Notes: a model not told the origin generated them from the letters alone. DNA of 64,000 nucleotides from Thermoplasmatales archaeon UBA447 (GCA_002503205.1 DARE01000053.1:1-64000), one strand, 5' to 3'. Counted from the first letter of the stretch, positions 16,778 through 26,124 are shown. Numbers and translations are program-made.

Positions 16778-16849
16778 GCGGGTGTAGTGTAGGGGTTATC
16801 ACATGGGCTTCCCAAGCCTATGACCCGGGTTCAAATCCCGGCACCCGCA
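16778..16849 (+). tRNA. tRNA-Gly (anticodon CCC)
   Basis: A 72-base cloverleaf. Acceptor GCGGGTG pairs with CACCCGC, discriminator A. The anticodon stem TGGGC/GCCTA encloses loop TTCCCAA, giving anticodon CCC. The T-arm CCGGG-TTCAAAT-CCCGG is perfect. No CCA and no intron. Confidence 0.96.
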
Positions 16850-16850
16850 A

Positions 16851-16857
16851 TTTTTTT
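16851..16857 (+). terminator. T-run terminator of tRNA-Gly
   Basis: Seven consecutive T residues begin two bases after the mature 3' end of tRNA-Gly. This is the typical oligo-T signal of archaeal transcription termination. Confidence 0.6.
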
Positions 16858-17022
16858 AAGTCTGTAGGATAGATTATTTCCGTGAATCTACAACTGACTG
16901 TAAAAATAATCTATCAATGCCTTGCCCGGAATTTAGGAAAATAGTTTTTTGAAACCCTTGAAACCTTAAGGCTTTTTAAGACTACTGATTAAAAAAATAG
17001 GTAAGTGATAGAAAGGTTCCAT

Positions 17023-18018
17023 CTATCCCAATTCATTAATCTGTTTGTAAGCATCATTGGGAATTCTGATATTAAGGGCTTCAACGTTTGATTCAAGATG
17101 TTGCTCATCTGTGGCCCCAAGTATGGGTATTATGCTAATCCCAAACTCCTCCTGTTTTCTGAGAAGCCAGGCAAGTGCAAGCTGAGATGGAGTAATCTGC
17201 AATTCCTTGGAAATCTCTGAAATCCTCTTCACCTGGGTGAGGCTTTTCTCTATCTTCCTTCTGAAGCCTTCCGTATATCCAGCCCTGCTGCCTGATGGAA
17301 CGCCAGTGAGGTACTTTCCAGTAAGGAGCCCTTCAGCCAGAGGAACATATGCAAGAAGTGCCATATTGTTATCTCTGGCAATCCTGATTTTATCTTTCTC
17401 AACATCTCTGTCCAGAATGTTGTAGGACTCCTGCATTGAAACAAATGGTTCCCAACCATGTTCCCTGGTTATGTCAATCATCTGAACAGTCGAATCAGGT
17501 GGGTGATTGCTTGTCCCAAGGTAATGCACCATTCCATGATGAACCAGATCGTTCAAAATGCTCATTGTTTCCGCAGGAGGAGTATTAGGGTCCTGCCAGT
17601 GGATCTGATACAGATCAATATAATCCAGCTCCAACCTGGACAGGCTCTGCTTTATTTGCCATGAAATATGTTTCCTTGAAAGCCCTCCTCCGTTGGGAAA
17701 CAAAGCAACTTCAGCACGAACCTTTGTAGCAACAACATAGGATTCCCTCTCTCCTCCTTTTAAATATTGCCCCAGGATTCTTTCGGCATTACCTGAGTGC
17801 TCAGGATGAAGGTGTGTCTCGCTTATTGTCCCATGGTAGGTATTGGCAGTATCGAAAAAGTTGATTCCAAGATCAACGGCCTTCTTGAAGATTTTATCGG
17901 ACTTCTCCTTATCAACGTAGAATATACCACTATCGTCCTTCTTACTGGAAGGAGGAAGGTGCCATGTCCCAAGTGCGAACTGTGAAACCTGCATTCCTCC
18001 TAAGTATCTATATTTCAT
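17023..18018 (-). CDS. Aldo/keto reductase
   Basis: NADPH-dependent oxidoreductase of about 331 residues with a TIM-barrel fold. The catalytic tetrad is visible: Asp and Tyr in NFFDTANTYHG, Lys in VVATKVRAE, His in QIHWQDP. The substrate is not indicated; the sequence type resembles YghZ/Kv-beta-like reductases. I start at ATG 18018, one codon after a TTG at 18021, with an ACTTATAG element about 25 bases upstream. The gene stands alone. Confidence 0.92.
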   Translation of the reverse strand: MKYRYLGGMQVSQFALGTWHLPPSSKKDDSGIFYVDKEKSDKIFKKAVDLGINFFDTANTYHGTISETHLHPEHSGNAERILGQYLKGGERESYVVATKVRAEVALFPNGGGLSRKHISWQIKQSLSRLELDYIDLYQIHWQDPNTPPAETMSILNDLVHHGMVHYLGTSNHPPDSTVQMIDITREHGWEPFVSMQESYNILDRDVEKDKIRIARDNNMALLAYVPLAEGLLTGKYLTGVPSGSRAGYTEGFRRKIEKSLTQVKRISEISKELQITPSQLALAWLLRKQEEFGISIIPILGATDEQHLESNVEALNIRIPNDAYKQINELG

Positions 18019-18170
18019 CAATTAATATGGAACTATAAGTTATAAACATTTAACATTGGCCTTGCTTCTTCAATATTTTCCCGGAGCTCATAGCAGTGCA
18101 AGGTGTTACATCTAAACAAATGAAAAAGATCTCAGAATACAATTGAAAACAGTGGATATCACCGCTGGGG

Positions 18171-18776
18171 TTAGATCTTAGGTATACCTATGAGAATCAG
18201 GTTATACTTCTCCTCTTCTTCATCCTTTTCTTTCACTTTTTTGTCATCCTTATAGAAATCATCAAAAGTTTCCCTGATCCTGTTAACCATATATTCGTAA
18301 GATTTCCTAGAGAGCCATGAGTTTGTAAAGAGAATCTGATCAAAGAACTGAGAATCGAAATCTCTTCGAACCTCGTCATTGCTCTTCATCTCAATCTTCC
18401 TGGCAATGATCTTCAGTCTAAGGATTTCACTGTTTATTCCAGATATGAGGTATTCCCGAAGTTCATCAGGAGATTTCTTGGTCATTAGATCCATCTGCTG
18501 CTTTTCAGAAAAATCATCAAGCAGTTTCGTGTTTGGATAATAATACTTTTCAACGTAGTTTTTTTTGACCACAACTTCTGGCTCTTTTAGAATTCCATCT
18601 TCAACCATCTCCTTCAGGTTCTGATATATATTTGACCTGGAGGTACCTATTATCTTTGCCATCTGAGTGGCTGTCATTTTCCCATCCTGAAGCAATATTA
18701 TGAGAATAGAAAGTTTGGATTGATTGCGGAATGACTCTATAAGCCTTTTTTTTCCGTACTCTGTATCTTCATTCAT
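18171..18776 (-). CDS. Winged-helix transcriptional regulator
   Basis: DNA-binding protein of 201 residues. The N-terminal ~75 residues form a winged helix (LSILIILLQDGKMTATQMAKI, then GTSRSNIYQNLKEM), of ArsR/TrmB type. The rest is a charged helical region without a recognised ligand domain, ending in a Lys/Glu-rich tail and a short hydrophobic strand. It is divergent from an MFS carrier with only 51 bases between starts; a near-palindrome lies in that gap. It probably controls the carrier and itself. Confidence 0.82.
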   Translation of the reverse strand: MNEDTEYGKKRLIESFRNQSKLSILIILLQDGKMTATQMAKIIGTSRSNIYQNLKEMVEDGILKEPEVVVKKNYVEKYYYPNTKLLDDFSEKQQMDLMTKKSPDELREYLISGINSEILRLKIIARKIEMKSNDEVRRDFDSQFFDQILFTNSWLSRKSYEYMVNRIRETFDDFYKDDKKVKEKDEEEEKYNLILIGIPKI

Positions 18777-18805
18777 AAAGCAGAAATATATATATCTCTA
18801 ATAAG

Positions 18806-18821
18806 ATTACGTATATGTAAT
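18806..18821. promoter_or_regulatory. Candidate operator between regulator and MFS gene
   Basis: ATTACGTATATGTAAT is a near-perfect 16-base palindrome (outer arms ATTAC/GTAAT perfect, one mismatched pair inside). It lies 6 bases before the MFS ATG and 29 bases before the regulator ATG, so a bound repressor would block both. Confidence 0.5.
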
Positions 18822-18827
18822 ACTTAT

Positions 18828-20075
18828 ATGTATACTGAAGAAGGACAGGTAAAAGACACAAAGATAGGGTTCAGCAACAGATTTTATATGCTCGTAGCTT
18901 CCGGTTCAGTCTCAAGAGCGGGGACAACCGCATTTTCAGTCTATATACTGTGGATTACACTAGCAATTACTGGGTCGGCCCTACTGGCGGGCCTTGCAGA
19001 TGGATTTTACACTTTTCCACTCATTTTCAGTTTCTACTTCGGTGCCCTTATAGACCGTAAGGTAAGGAAAAAGGGAATCATGGCCGGGGCTGGCCTGATG
19101 AGGGTAGGAGCCATCATGCTTGTACTGGCTGCAATTCTTATACATGAATTTTTACTTGTAATTCTGCTGATCTATTCAGGAGTAATAATTACAGGAATGA
19201 TGTCAGATATACAGAATTCCATCAGATCGGCTTGGATCAAGGCATTTCTCAAAGAGGAGCAGTATCAGAGAGGTACATCATTCTTAAATGCTTTAACCTC
19301 AATTGCAGAGGGAATAGGTTTTGCTGTATCTGGAATAATGATTTACTTTGGATATATTGAGGCGGTAATCCTCCTTTCCTTAATATCGGTCATATCTCTA
19401 ATACCTGTGGTCCTGATAAAGGAGGATAGCATCGCAGCCTCAGATTCAGTAAAATGGAATGTCAGAAAAGACATGCTTGAGGCAGTTAGTTTCATCAGAA
19501 AGAGCAGGAGCCTATTGCAGCTCATAATCCTCATGATTTTCGCCAACTTTGTAATAGCAATGATCGGCATTGGCTTCACTTTCACGGTAGAAAAGGTACT
19601 TGATGTATCTGCCTTTTACCTGAGCCTTATTTTCGTTGCTCTTTTCATAGGGATTGCCTCGGGTTCCATACCGGGAGGATCCATAAGAGGGACTCTTGGG
19701 CCAGTAGTTTCATCCTTACTGGGTGTAATTGGTGCGATTTTTATCATTGTGTCATATGTTGATAATGCACTTATCCTGGCCTCACTGGTATTTGGAATCG
19801 GCTTTTCAATAGGCATAATCAATTCTACAGTGCAGACGGTTCTTATAAGGAAGGTGCCTGTTACAATGATGGCCAGAATAATGGGTGCACTCAACACATT
19901 CGCACTGTCAGCCACATTTCTTTCTGGAACAATCGCAGGAGCCATAATAGAATTTTTCACAATAAGGTCACTGTTTCTGATTATCGGGATTGCTTCGATT
20001 GTTGTTGCAGCCATGGTAATATTCATGAAAGATTTTTCAAGGGAGCGGATTGAGCATGTGACAGAGAATGCTTAG
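18828..20075 (+). CDS. MFS transporter
   Basis: Major facilitator carrier of 415 residues with about twelve membrane helices. The loop GALIDRKVRKKG between helices 2 and 3 is the MFS signature, and similar proteins (MFS_3/enterobactin-exporter type) are drug or metabolite exporters. It is divergent from a winged-helix regulator with a palindrome in between, the arrangement seen with regulated efflux pumps. Substrate unknown. Confidence 0.88.
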   Translation: MYTEEGQVKDTKIGFSNRFYMLVASGSVSRAGTTAFSVYILWITLAITGSALLAGLADGFYTFPLIFSFYFGALIDRKVRKKGIMAGAGLMRVGAIMLVLAAILIHEFLLVILLIYSGVIITGMMSDIQNSIRSAWIKAFLKEEQYQRGTSFLNALTSIAEGIGFAVSGIMIYFGYIEAVILLSLISVISLIPVVLIKEDSIAASDSVKWNVRKDMLEAVSFIRKSRSLLQLIILMIFANFVIAMIGIGFTFTVEKVLDVSAFYLSLIFVALFIGIASGSIPGGSIRGTLGPVVSSLLGVIGAIFIIVSYVDNALILASLVFGIGFSIGIINSTVQTVLIRKVPVTMMARIMGALNTFALSATFLSGTIAGAIIEFFTIRSLFLIIGIASIVVAAMVIFMKDFSRERIEHVTENA

Positions 20076-20163
20076 AAAGTAGAAGATTGAATATTTGTTC
20101 TTTTAATTTTCTTATTATCTGAGTTAACAAGAATTCATGGCGATTCACCCATATCAGTAAACT

Positions 20164-20280
20164 TTACAGGGCCAGCGCGAAAACTAGTCCAGAAGTAACG
20201 TAATTTAGCAGCAAAGCTGCAATTCCCTCATCAAATTGATGGGCTTGGAATGATGGTAATATGTGTATGGCGCCGATCAT
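20164..20280 (-). CDS. Possible 38-residue membrane protein
   Basis: A short frame from ATG 20280 to TAA 20164, in the 240-base gap between two MFS genes. The predicted peptide has an N-terminal MIGAIHILPSF, a polar centre (HQFDEG) and a hydrophobic C-terminal segment IAALLLNYVTSGLVFALAL long enough to span a membrane. There is no clear Shine-Dalgarno sequence. It may be a real small membrane protein, a remnant of a lost transporter, or chance. Confidence 0.3.
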   Translation of the reverse strand: MIGAIHILPSFQAHQFDEGIAALLLNYVTSGLVFALAL

Positions 20281-20315
20281 GAAAAACGAATTATGTTAGA
20301 TGATGATCCGGTTTC

Positions 20316-21617
20316 GTGAAACTGGCAGGGATGGATGGCAAACAATGGACCAGAATAATAGCTGCGTGGTCAGGCTGGTTGATGGATGGCTATGTATCCA
20401 TTTCCTACGCGCTTGTCGCGGCAACCATCGCACCAATTATATTTGGCCCCACAAAGTATGCTCTGGTCGCAACTTTCCTTGGATTTGCTGTTACTTCCCT
20501 ATCCCGTGTTTTAGGTTCGCTGTTCTTTGGGAATTTCCTTGGTGACAGGCTGGGCAGAAGAAAAATGCTCACAGTCACTGTATTTGGGTTTTCAATATTT
20601 GGTTTCAGCATTGGATTTGTTCCAACGTTTTCCCAGGTTGGATTGCTGGCACCGGTTATAATGTACCTTCTTCTATTCTTCGTGGGGTTCTTTGCAGGCG
20701 CGGAATATGGGGGTGGAGCTGCTCTCGCATCAGAAAGTGCTCCGCCTTCAAAAAGGAATTTTGTTGGTGCGTTTGTTCAGAGCGGATACGGTGTGGGCTA
20801 TTTCATTGTCTCGCTGGTTTACAGCCTGATGAGTCTGCACTTTGGACAGAGCCTTTTCAATTCAACTGACTGGAGGTATCTGTTCTTCAGTGCAATAATT
20901 CCCGGAATGATATCTCTTGCTACACGTTTTGGTTCTCTTGATTCTTCTGTATTTACGGAGATGTCTGAGAAAAAGCAAATCTCTAAGCACCCGATCCTGG
21001 ATCTCTTCAGGGAGTCTCCAAGGGCACTCGTTTTTGCAATATTCATAACTGCAGGAATTCTATACATTAACTCTGGAACCCTATCTTATTATCCTACTGT
21101 AATGCACGACTACCTTGATTTAAATGATTCGTCAATAGGTTATTTCATTGCACTCATTAACCTCATTTCCCTTTTTGGAGTATGGATAGGAGGTTTCATT
21201 TCCCTCAAGTTTCAGGCCAGAAAATTGTCCATGTTTTTCTATTCACTTATCTTTACAATATTCTTCTATCCTCTTCTGCTGCTGGGATATTCCCACAATG
21301 GTACATATATAATAATAGGATTTGGTTTCCAGTCTTTCCTTGAAGCCATAATTTTCGCCTCACTGCCGACTTTTCTTGCCGAGACATTCAGCAAGAAATA
21401 CAGGTCAACTGCCGTGGGTTTTTCCTATAATATGGGGGCAGTAATAGGTGGCTTCGCCCCAACGATCATATCTGTATTCGAGATTACGTCTTTTTCAACC
21501 ACTCCATGGGCTCTGAATCTCCTTGGAGGTTGTGCTATCCTGCTGTTCGGTGTGTTCATGTCCCGGGAAACCTGGAACCCGTCTTCTAACAAGAACACAG
21601 ACGTTATAGCAAATTAG
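20316..21617 (+). CDS. MFS transporter, metabolite:proton symporter type
   Basis: Carrier of 433 residues with twelve predicted membrane helices. The loop GDRLGRRKML after helix 2 is the MFS signature; FAGAEYGGGAALASESAP and the repeated motif ETFSKKYRSTAVGFSYNMGA in the second half match the metabolite:H+ symporter group (ShiA/KgtP-like, including sugar and organic-acid carriers). The start is taken at GTG 20316; ATG 20331 is an alternative. The substrate cannot be read. Confidence 0.88.
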   Translation: MKLAGMDGKQWTRIIAAWSGWLMDGYVSISYALVAATIAPIIFGPTKYALVATFLGFAVTSLSRVLGSLFFGNFLGDRLGRRKMLTVTVFGFSIFGFSIGFVPTFSQVGLLAPVIMYLLLFFVGFFAGAEYGGGAALASESAPPSKRNFVGAFVQSGYGVGYFIVSLVYSLMSLHFGQSLFNSTDWRYLFFSAIIPGMISLATRFGSLDSSVFTEMSEKKQISKHPILDLFRESPRALVFAIFITAGILYINSGTLSYYPTVMHDYLDLNDSSIGYFIALINLISLFGVWIGGFISLKFQARKLSMFFYSLIFTIFFYPLLLLGYSHNGTYIIIGFGFQSFLEAIIFASLPTFLAETFSKKYRSTAVGFSYNMGAVIGGFAPTIISVFEITSFSTTPWALNLLGGCAILLFGVFMSRETWNPSSNKNTDVIAN

Positions 21618-21679
21618 ATTCTCGGCAGCAGGCATAGATTCTACTGCCGGATTTAATTACTTTCCTGACATTTACTACT

Positions 21680-22195
21680 ATGGGAGAAGAATATTTGAAC
21701 AACGTAAATCTGAAATTGCTGAAGGAGACAGAATCAAAAGCAAAGGGCAATGGTAACTCTTTTCCAACAAAGAAAGTTATCACTGGCCGCCTGACCCTTA
21801 GGGGAAGCCCGGAATTTGAGGCCACAGTGGCTTCAAATCTGTCAAATTTCACTCTTCAGGCTGATGAGCCTCCCGCACTTGGAGGATCAGGGGTGAATCC
21901 AACACCACTCACCTATCTGCTATTCGGCCTGGTTTCGTGCTTCACAACAACACTGGCAAACCAGTGTGCCATCTCAGGCATAAAGTTGGAAAAACTGGAA
22001 GTGACAGGAACAATGAATTATGATCTGGGACCAGTGGTCACTGAATCGGATGCACCCATAGTAAAGGACGTTACTTTATCACTAAAGTCCGATAAAGACC
22101 TGACTGAAATGATAAAGAAAGCAAGAAAACACTGTCCATCGCTTTTTGCCATAGAGAATCCCATCAAGACAACGATAGTTCAGGAAAAGTCCTGA
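21680..22195 (+). CDS. OsmC-family protein
   Basis: Protein of 171 residues with the OsmC fold, usually a thiol peroxidase for organic hydroperoxides or a related thiol-dependent enzyme. The segment GSGVNPTPLTYLLFGLVSCF contains the first conserved cysteine, and the second lies in the C-terminal ARKHCPSLF. Both redox cysteines are therefore present. It ends one base before the convergent PLP-enzyme gene. An AT-rich element 25 bases upstream fits a leaderless start. Confidence 0.9.
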   Translation: MGEEYLNNVNLKLLKETESKAKGNGNSFPTKKVITGRLTLRGSPEFEATVASNLSNFTLQADEPPALGGSGVNPTPLTYLLFGLVSCFTTTLANQCAISGIKLEKLEVTGTMNYDLGPVVTESDAPIVKDVTLSLKSDKDLTEMIKKARKHCPSLFAIENPIKTTIVQEKS

Positions 22196-23308
22196 TTAAT
22201 TGGCCATATTAAGGACATCCTCTATAATTGTCTCGGGATTTTCAATGCCAAGGGAGAGCCTGAAGAAATTTTCATCTACACCTATCTCCCTTAGTTCATC
22301 TTTTCCAAGTGACCTGTGGGACATTGTCATTGGATGGGATATGACGGTATTTACAGAGCCGAGGGTGTTGGCAGCTTCAATGTGTTTTAATTTCTTAAGA
22401 AGTTCATCATAGCTGCCTGAACCTTTCTTAACCCTGAAGGAAAGAACGGCTCCGAAGCCTTTTAAAATCCGAGACGCAATCCTGTGATCCGGATGTTCGG
22501 GGAGCCCAGGATATATTATTTCATCGAACACATTCATTTCAGAAAGCTTCTGAGCCAGAAATAGTGCATTTTTGTTTCCCTTATCAATTCTTAAGCCAAG
22601 GGTCTTAATCCCCCTAATGGCAAGGAATGCTGTATTTGGATCCATATTGGTGCCAAGTGTTCTTCTGAAAGCATCAATTCTGGATATCAGATCATCCCTG
22701 CCGCTGACAGATCCACCGATTATGTCGTTATGCCCGCCAATAAATTTTGATAGGCTGTGCAATGAAATATCTGCACCATAATCTAGCGGCTTAAGGTTAA
22801 CTGGAGTGGCAAACGTTGAATCAACTATCAGCGTACCCCCCTTTTCATGTACAGCTTTAGATATTCTTTCAATGTCATAGACCCTGAGGGATGGATTTGA
22901 TATGGCCTCCAGAAATACAAGTGAGCCATCCTCAAGGGATTTTAAAACATTTTCTGTTCCAGTTCCGCAGGTTTTTACCTTCACGCCCCACTCCCTGAGA
23001 AAGCCTGTGGCTATTGACCTGCTTCTGGCAAATAGATCCAGGGGCATAACAAGTTTTGATCCCGGTTTGAGGAGGGTGAGAAGGGAAGTTGATATTGCAC
23101 CCATTCCGGAGGAAAAGCATGTTGTGGATTCAGCCCCCTCCATTAGTGAAATTATTCTTCCAAGCTCTTCAACTGTCGGATTGTTCTCTCTTCCATACCT
23201 GTATCTGTTCCCTTCAGGAAGCTTGAACGCACTGGATTGATAAATGGGAAAGGTAAGGCTGTACCGTGGTGGATCTACAGTTTCTTTTATATCTGTTTCA
23301 TAGCTCAA
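22196..23308 (-). CDS. PLP-dependent trans-sulfuration enzyme (cystathionine synthase/lyase family)
   Basis: Cys/Met-metabolism PLP enzyme of 370 residues. The PLP lysine is in SLHSLSKFIGGHND, with the conserved YRYGRENNPTVEEL near the N-terminus and SFRVKKGSG at the C-terminus. Members include cystathionine gamma-synthase, beta- and gamma-lyases and methionine gamma-lyase; sequence reading cannot separate them. Its start overlaps the homoserine kinase gene by 11 bases, which suggests that phosphohomoserine is the substrate and that it acts as cystathionine gamma-synthase. Confidence 0.88.
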   Translation of the reverse strand: MSYETDIKETVDPPRYSLTFPIYQSSAFKLPEGNRYRYGRENNPTVEELGRIISLMEGAESTTCFSSGMGAISTSLLTLLKPGSKLVMPLDLFARSRSIATGFLREWGVKVKTCGTGTENVLKSLEDGSLVFLEAISNPSLRVYDIERISKAVHEKGGTLIVDSTFATPVNLKPLDYGADISLHSLSKFIGGHNDIIGGSVSGRDDLISRIDAFRRTLGTNMDPNTAFLAIRGIKTLGLRIDKGNKNALFLAQKLSEMNVFDEIIYPGLPEHPDHRIASRILKGFGAVLSFRVKKGSGSYDELLKKLKHIEAANTLGSVNTVISHPMTMSHRSLGKDELREIGVDENFFRLSLGIENPETIIEDVLNMAN

Positions 23309-24221
23309 TTCTTACACCTGGCCCCTGTTTTACTTCTTTAACGGAACATGATATTCCCAATGAATGAAACTTTTCCTTTATTCCTATCATGACTTTCTCA
23401 ACATATTCCTGAGTACATACAAATAAGAGAGATGGTCCGGCCCCTGATATGCAGGCCCCAATAGCTCCAGATTTTATTGCAGCTGCTCTGACTGCATCAT
23501 AGTATCCAAGGATTCGCCCTCTTTCCGGTTCAAATATGAAGTCATTCATCCCAAGCCTGATCAATTCGCCATCACCGCTCTGAAAGCCAGTTAATAGGAA
23601 CGCAAAGGATGAGGTATTCATAATATGCTTTTCACGTGTTATCGCATTCGGAATGATGGATCTCATTTTTTCCGTCTTTGAAGGCACGATCTGAACATGA
23701 GGCAAAGCAATAATAAATTTAAATTCTGGAGATATCTCAATCCTTTTTGACCGTATTCTGCCGTTGGAACCGACAATTACAAGGCCACCAAGAATTGAGG
23801 CAGCAACATTGTCATAATGTCTTCCCTCAATGGAGCCTGATTCCCCATATCCACTTAACATAATTTTTTCGTCTTTTGTGAGGTTCATTCCATATAATTG
23901 ATCGAGGGCTGTTACTGTTGCTGCAGATGATGAGCCACTACCACCAAGCCCGGAAGACAAGGGTATGCCTTTTTCGATCTCAATTGAAACGCTGTCAGAA
24001 ATTCTGAAGTTCCTTAAAAATTCCTGAGCTGCCCTGCCTGCTGAATTTAAGCCAGGTGAAGTTGGGGTATCATTTGAGATAATCCTCACGCCTGATTTGC
24101 CATTTCCAGTGACTGTTACTGTTACCCGGTCATATCCAAAATCATGGCAGAGTGCCAGAGTATCAAAGCCTGGTCCAAGATTTGCAGATGAGGAATACGA
24201 GATTGCTGTTATCCTTTCCAA
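23298..24221 (-). CDS. thrB: Homoserine kinase
   Basis: GHMP kinase of 307 residues that phosphorylates homoserine for threonine (and possibly methionine) synthesis. The ATP loop GIPLSSGLGGSGSSSAA is complete, with the N-terminal YSSSANLGPGFDTLA and the C-terminal GACISGAGPSLLFV motifs of the family. It overlaps the PLP enzyme by 11 bases, forming an operon. Confidence 0.94.
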   Translation of the reverse strand: MERITAISYSSSANLGPGFDTLALCHDFGYDRVTVTVTGNGKSGVRIISNDTPTSPGLNSAGRAAQEFLRNFRISDSVSIEIEKGIPLSSGLGGSGSSSAATVTALDQLYGMNLTKDEKIMLSGYGESGSIEGRHYDNVAASILGGLVIVGSNGRIRSKRIEISPEFKFIIALPHVQIVPSKTEKMRSIIPNAITREKHIMNTSSFAFLLTGFQSGDGELIRLGMNDFIFEPERGRILGYYDAVRAAAIKSGAIGACISGAGPSLLFVCTQEYVEKVMIGIKEKFHSLGISCSVKEVKQGPGVRIEL

Positions 24222-24305
24222 TCTGAAGGGATGATATTACTCTATTACTTTATTTGTGATTATAGTATTACTGATAATAATTTAATGTAATTAAAAATTA
24301 TGAAA

Positions 24306-24392
24306 TTAATCGTAACCGCAGCCGCATTGAACAGCTTCCTCCTGGGAATCATGTTCAGCACCGCACATCTTGCAGTGGTGGTTTCCTTCCAT
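24306..24392 (-). CDS. Possible 28-residue zinc-finger microprotein
   Basis: A frame from ATG 24392 to TAA 24306, in the 396-base gap between thrB and guaAa. The peptide carries HHCKMCGAEH near its start and CGCGYD at its end, so four cysteines (CxxC and CxC) plus histidines could hold one zinc. A strong ribosome binding site, GAGGTGA, ends 8 bases before the ATG, matching the sequence complementary to archaeal 16S rRNA. The combination of that site and a complete zinc ligand set argues for a real gene. Similar tiny zinc proteins are known in archaea and are often left unannotated. Function unknown. Confidence 0.6.
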   Translation of the reverse strand: MEGNHHCKMCGAEHDSQEEAVQCGCGYD

Positions 24393-24617
24393 GCTCTTAT
24401 TCACCTCTGAATGCTAATTATTCTCACTGTTTATAAAGCTTACGAATCTGTAATTCGACAATTATCGTAATAATATAGGCAGAAACAATAATTTACTGGT
24501 TATAGGAGTATATTCGCTGATTGACTAATTTACAGCGAATCGTTTTCTGTAATATTAAAATATTATTCTGAATTTAGGAAGCAATATTCCTTCAAATGCA
24601 ATGGAATATGGGATTTT
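24393..24617. other. AT-rich intergenic stretch
   Basis: Between the microprotein start and guaAa I see no further credible frame or RNA. It holds AT-rich stretches that could contain the microprotein promoter. Confidence 0.4.
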
Positions 24618-25184
24618 TTATCTACGGCAAATTTTAAGGAAGTTCTCAAACATTTCTGTTCCAAATTGGGTGTTCTGCACCTCAGGATGGAATTGCACCC
24701 CGTATATGGGTCTGGAATTATGCTGAAAAGCTTGTATTCTACATGTTTTAGACGAACCGAATACTGAGAAATAGTCAGGGAGTTCCTTCACTTCGTCATT
24801 GTGGTTTTCCCAGGCGATTATTCTCTCACTTATTCCATCGATTAGGGGTGACTTCCCTGAGAAGGAAATTTCTGCCTTTCCAAATTCAGGATGAGCACCA
24901 GGGCCAACTTTCCCTCCAAAATTAAGTGCAATGAATTGTGCCCCAACACAGATTCCAAAAACAGGGAAATTATGATCCTCTATGTATGATTTTATATTCC
25001 CCAGTTTGGGGATCTCAGATACTATGCTTGGAGCTCCCCCTGAAAGAACAATACCGTCAGCATTGCTCAGGGACTCCGAAGGAGAGGTATTTGGGATAAT
25101 TGAAACATCAACCCCGAGATCTCTCAGGACCCTGTATTCACGGTGTGTCCACTGTCCACCGTTGTCAACAACGTAAATCTGCAT
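24618..25184 (-). CDS. guaAA: GMP synthase, glutamine amidotransferase subunit
   Basis: Class I glutaminase of 188 residues that supplies ammonia to the separate ATP-pyrophosphatase subunit for GMP synthesis. The nucleophile is Cys79 in FGICVGAQ, and the catalytic His/Glu pair is in GVQFHPEV. Archaea split GMP synthase into two proteins, which fits the short length; the partner is not in the window. The start is 4 bases after the stop of the upstream TFB gene, so the two are co-transcribed. Confidence 0.92.
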   Translation of the reverse strand: MQIYVVDNGGQWTHREYRVLRDLGVDVSIIPNTSPSESLSNADGIVLSGGAPSIVSEIPKLGNIKSYIEDHNFPVFGICVGAQFIALNFGGKVGPGAHPEFGKAEISFSGKSPLIDGISERIIAWENHNDEVKELPDYFSVFGSSKTCRIQAFQHNSRPIYGVQFHPEVQNTQFGTEMFENFLKICRR

Positions 25185-25188
25185 GGAT

Positions 25189-26118
25189 TTATTCCATTCC
25201 AGGAATTCCCAGTGATTTGCTTATCTCCTTGTACCTATTCCTAATTGTAACCTCGGTAACGCCTGACACTCTCGCTATTTCTTTTTGTGTCCTGGGCTTT
25301 CCTACCATTACGGATGCTATGTAGATTGAAGCTGCTGCCACTCCAGTTGGCCCCTTTCCTGAAGATATGCCAAGTTCTATTGACTTCCTTACAATATCTT
25401 CACTCACAATAATGGCCTGTTTATCCAGGTCGAGCTTACTGCAAAACTGGGCGACATAGGAATACGGTGTTGTGGGCTTAAGGTTCAGGCTCAATTCCTT
25501 TGCCAGATGTCTGTATGCCTTTCCAATTTTTTTCTTATTTACTTCTGAAGCCTTAGAAATTTCGTCAAGAGTTCTTGGAAGGTTAACCATACGGCATGCT
25601 GCATAAATTGAAGCGCAGACAATGCTTTCAATGCTTCTCCCCCTGATAAGGTTCTTTTCAACGGCTCTTCTGTAAATAAGGGCCGCTGTCTCTTTTATGT
25701 CTTTTGGAATTCCAAGCTTTGCTCCGTTATCGTTTAGCATCTGAAGTGCCAGAGATAAATTTCTCTCTGCAGCATTGCTTACACGAATTCTCTGGTGCCA
25801 TTTTCTAACCCTATAAATCTGAGCTCTGTTCTTATGCGGTATCCGCTTGCCATAATAATCCTTATTTGACCAGGAAATTTCGGTTGCAAGTCCCTTGTCA
25901 TGGCTCAAAAAAGTCATTGGTGAACCGGTCCTGGCTCTTCTGTCATCCTGTTCAGAATCAAACGCACGCCACTCAGGTCCCTGGTCTATAAATGAATCCT
26001 CCAGAACCATACCACAGTCGTTACATATCAGTTCTCCTCTTTCATAATCCCTAATCAAATGTTCTGAGCTGCACTCAGGGCATTTCTTAGTAATGTCATG
26101 ATCAATATTTGGAGCCAT
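25189..26118 (-). CDS. tfb: Transcription initiation factor TFB (copy 1)
   Basis: Archaeal TFIIB that recruits RNA polymerase to TBP-bound promoters. About 309 residues: an N-terminal zinc ribbon (CPECSSEH, then ICNDCG), the B-reader region around [20 protein letters not shown], and two cyclin folds with a final recognition helix [14 protein letters not shown] start at ATG 26118, preceded by AGGTG; an in-frame GTG is at 26124. It forms an operon with guaAa and is divergent from a Gar1-TFB operon carrying a second TFB. Confidence 0.95.
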   Translation of the reverse strand: MAPNIDHDITKKCPECSSEHLIRDYERGELICNDCGMVLEDSFIDQGPEWRAFDSEQDDRRARTGSPMTFLSHDKGLATEISWSNKDYYGKRIPHKNRAQIYRVRKWHQRIRVSNAAERNLSLALQMLNDNGAKLGIPKDIKETAALIYRRAVEKNLIRGRSIESIVCASIYAACRMVNLPRTLDEISKASEVNKKKIGKAYRHLAKELSLNLKPTTPYSYVAQFCSKLDLDKQAIIVSEDIVRKSIELGISSGKGPTGVAAASIYIASVMVGKPRTQKEIARVSGVTEVTIRNRYKEISKSLGIPGME

Positions 26119-26124
26119 TATCAC

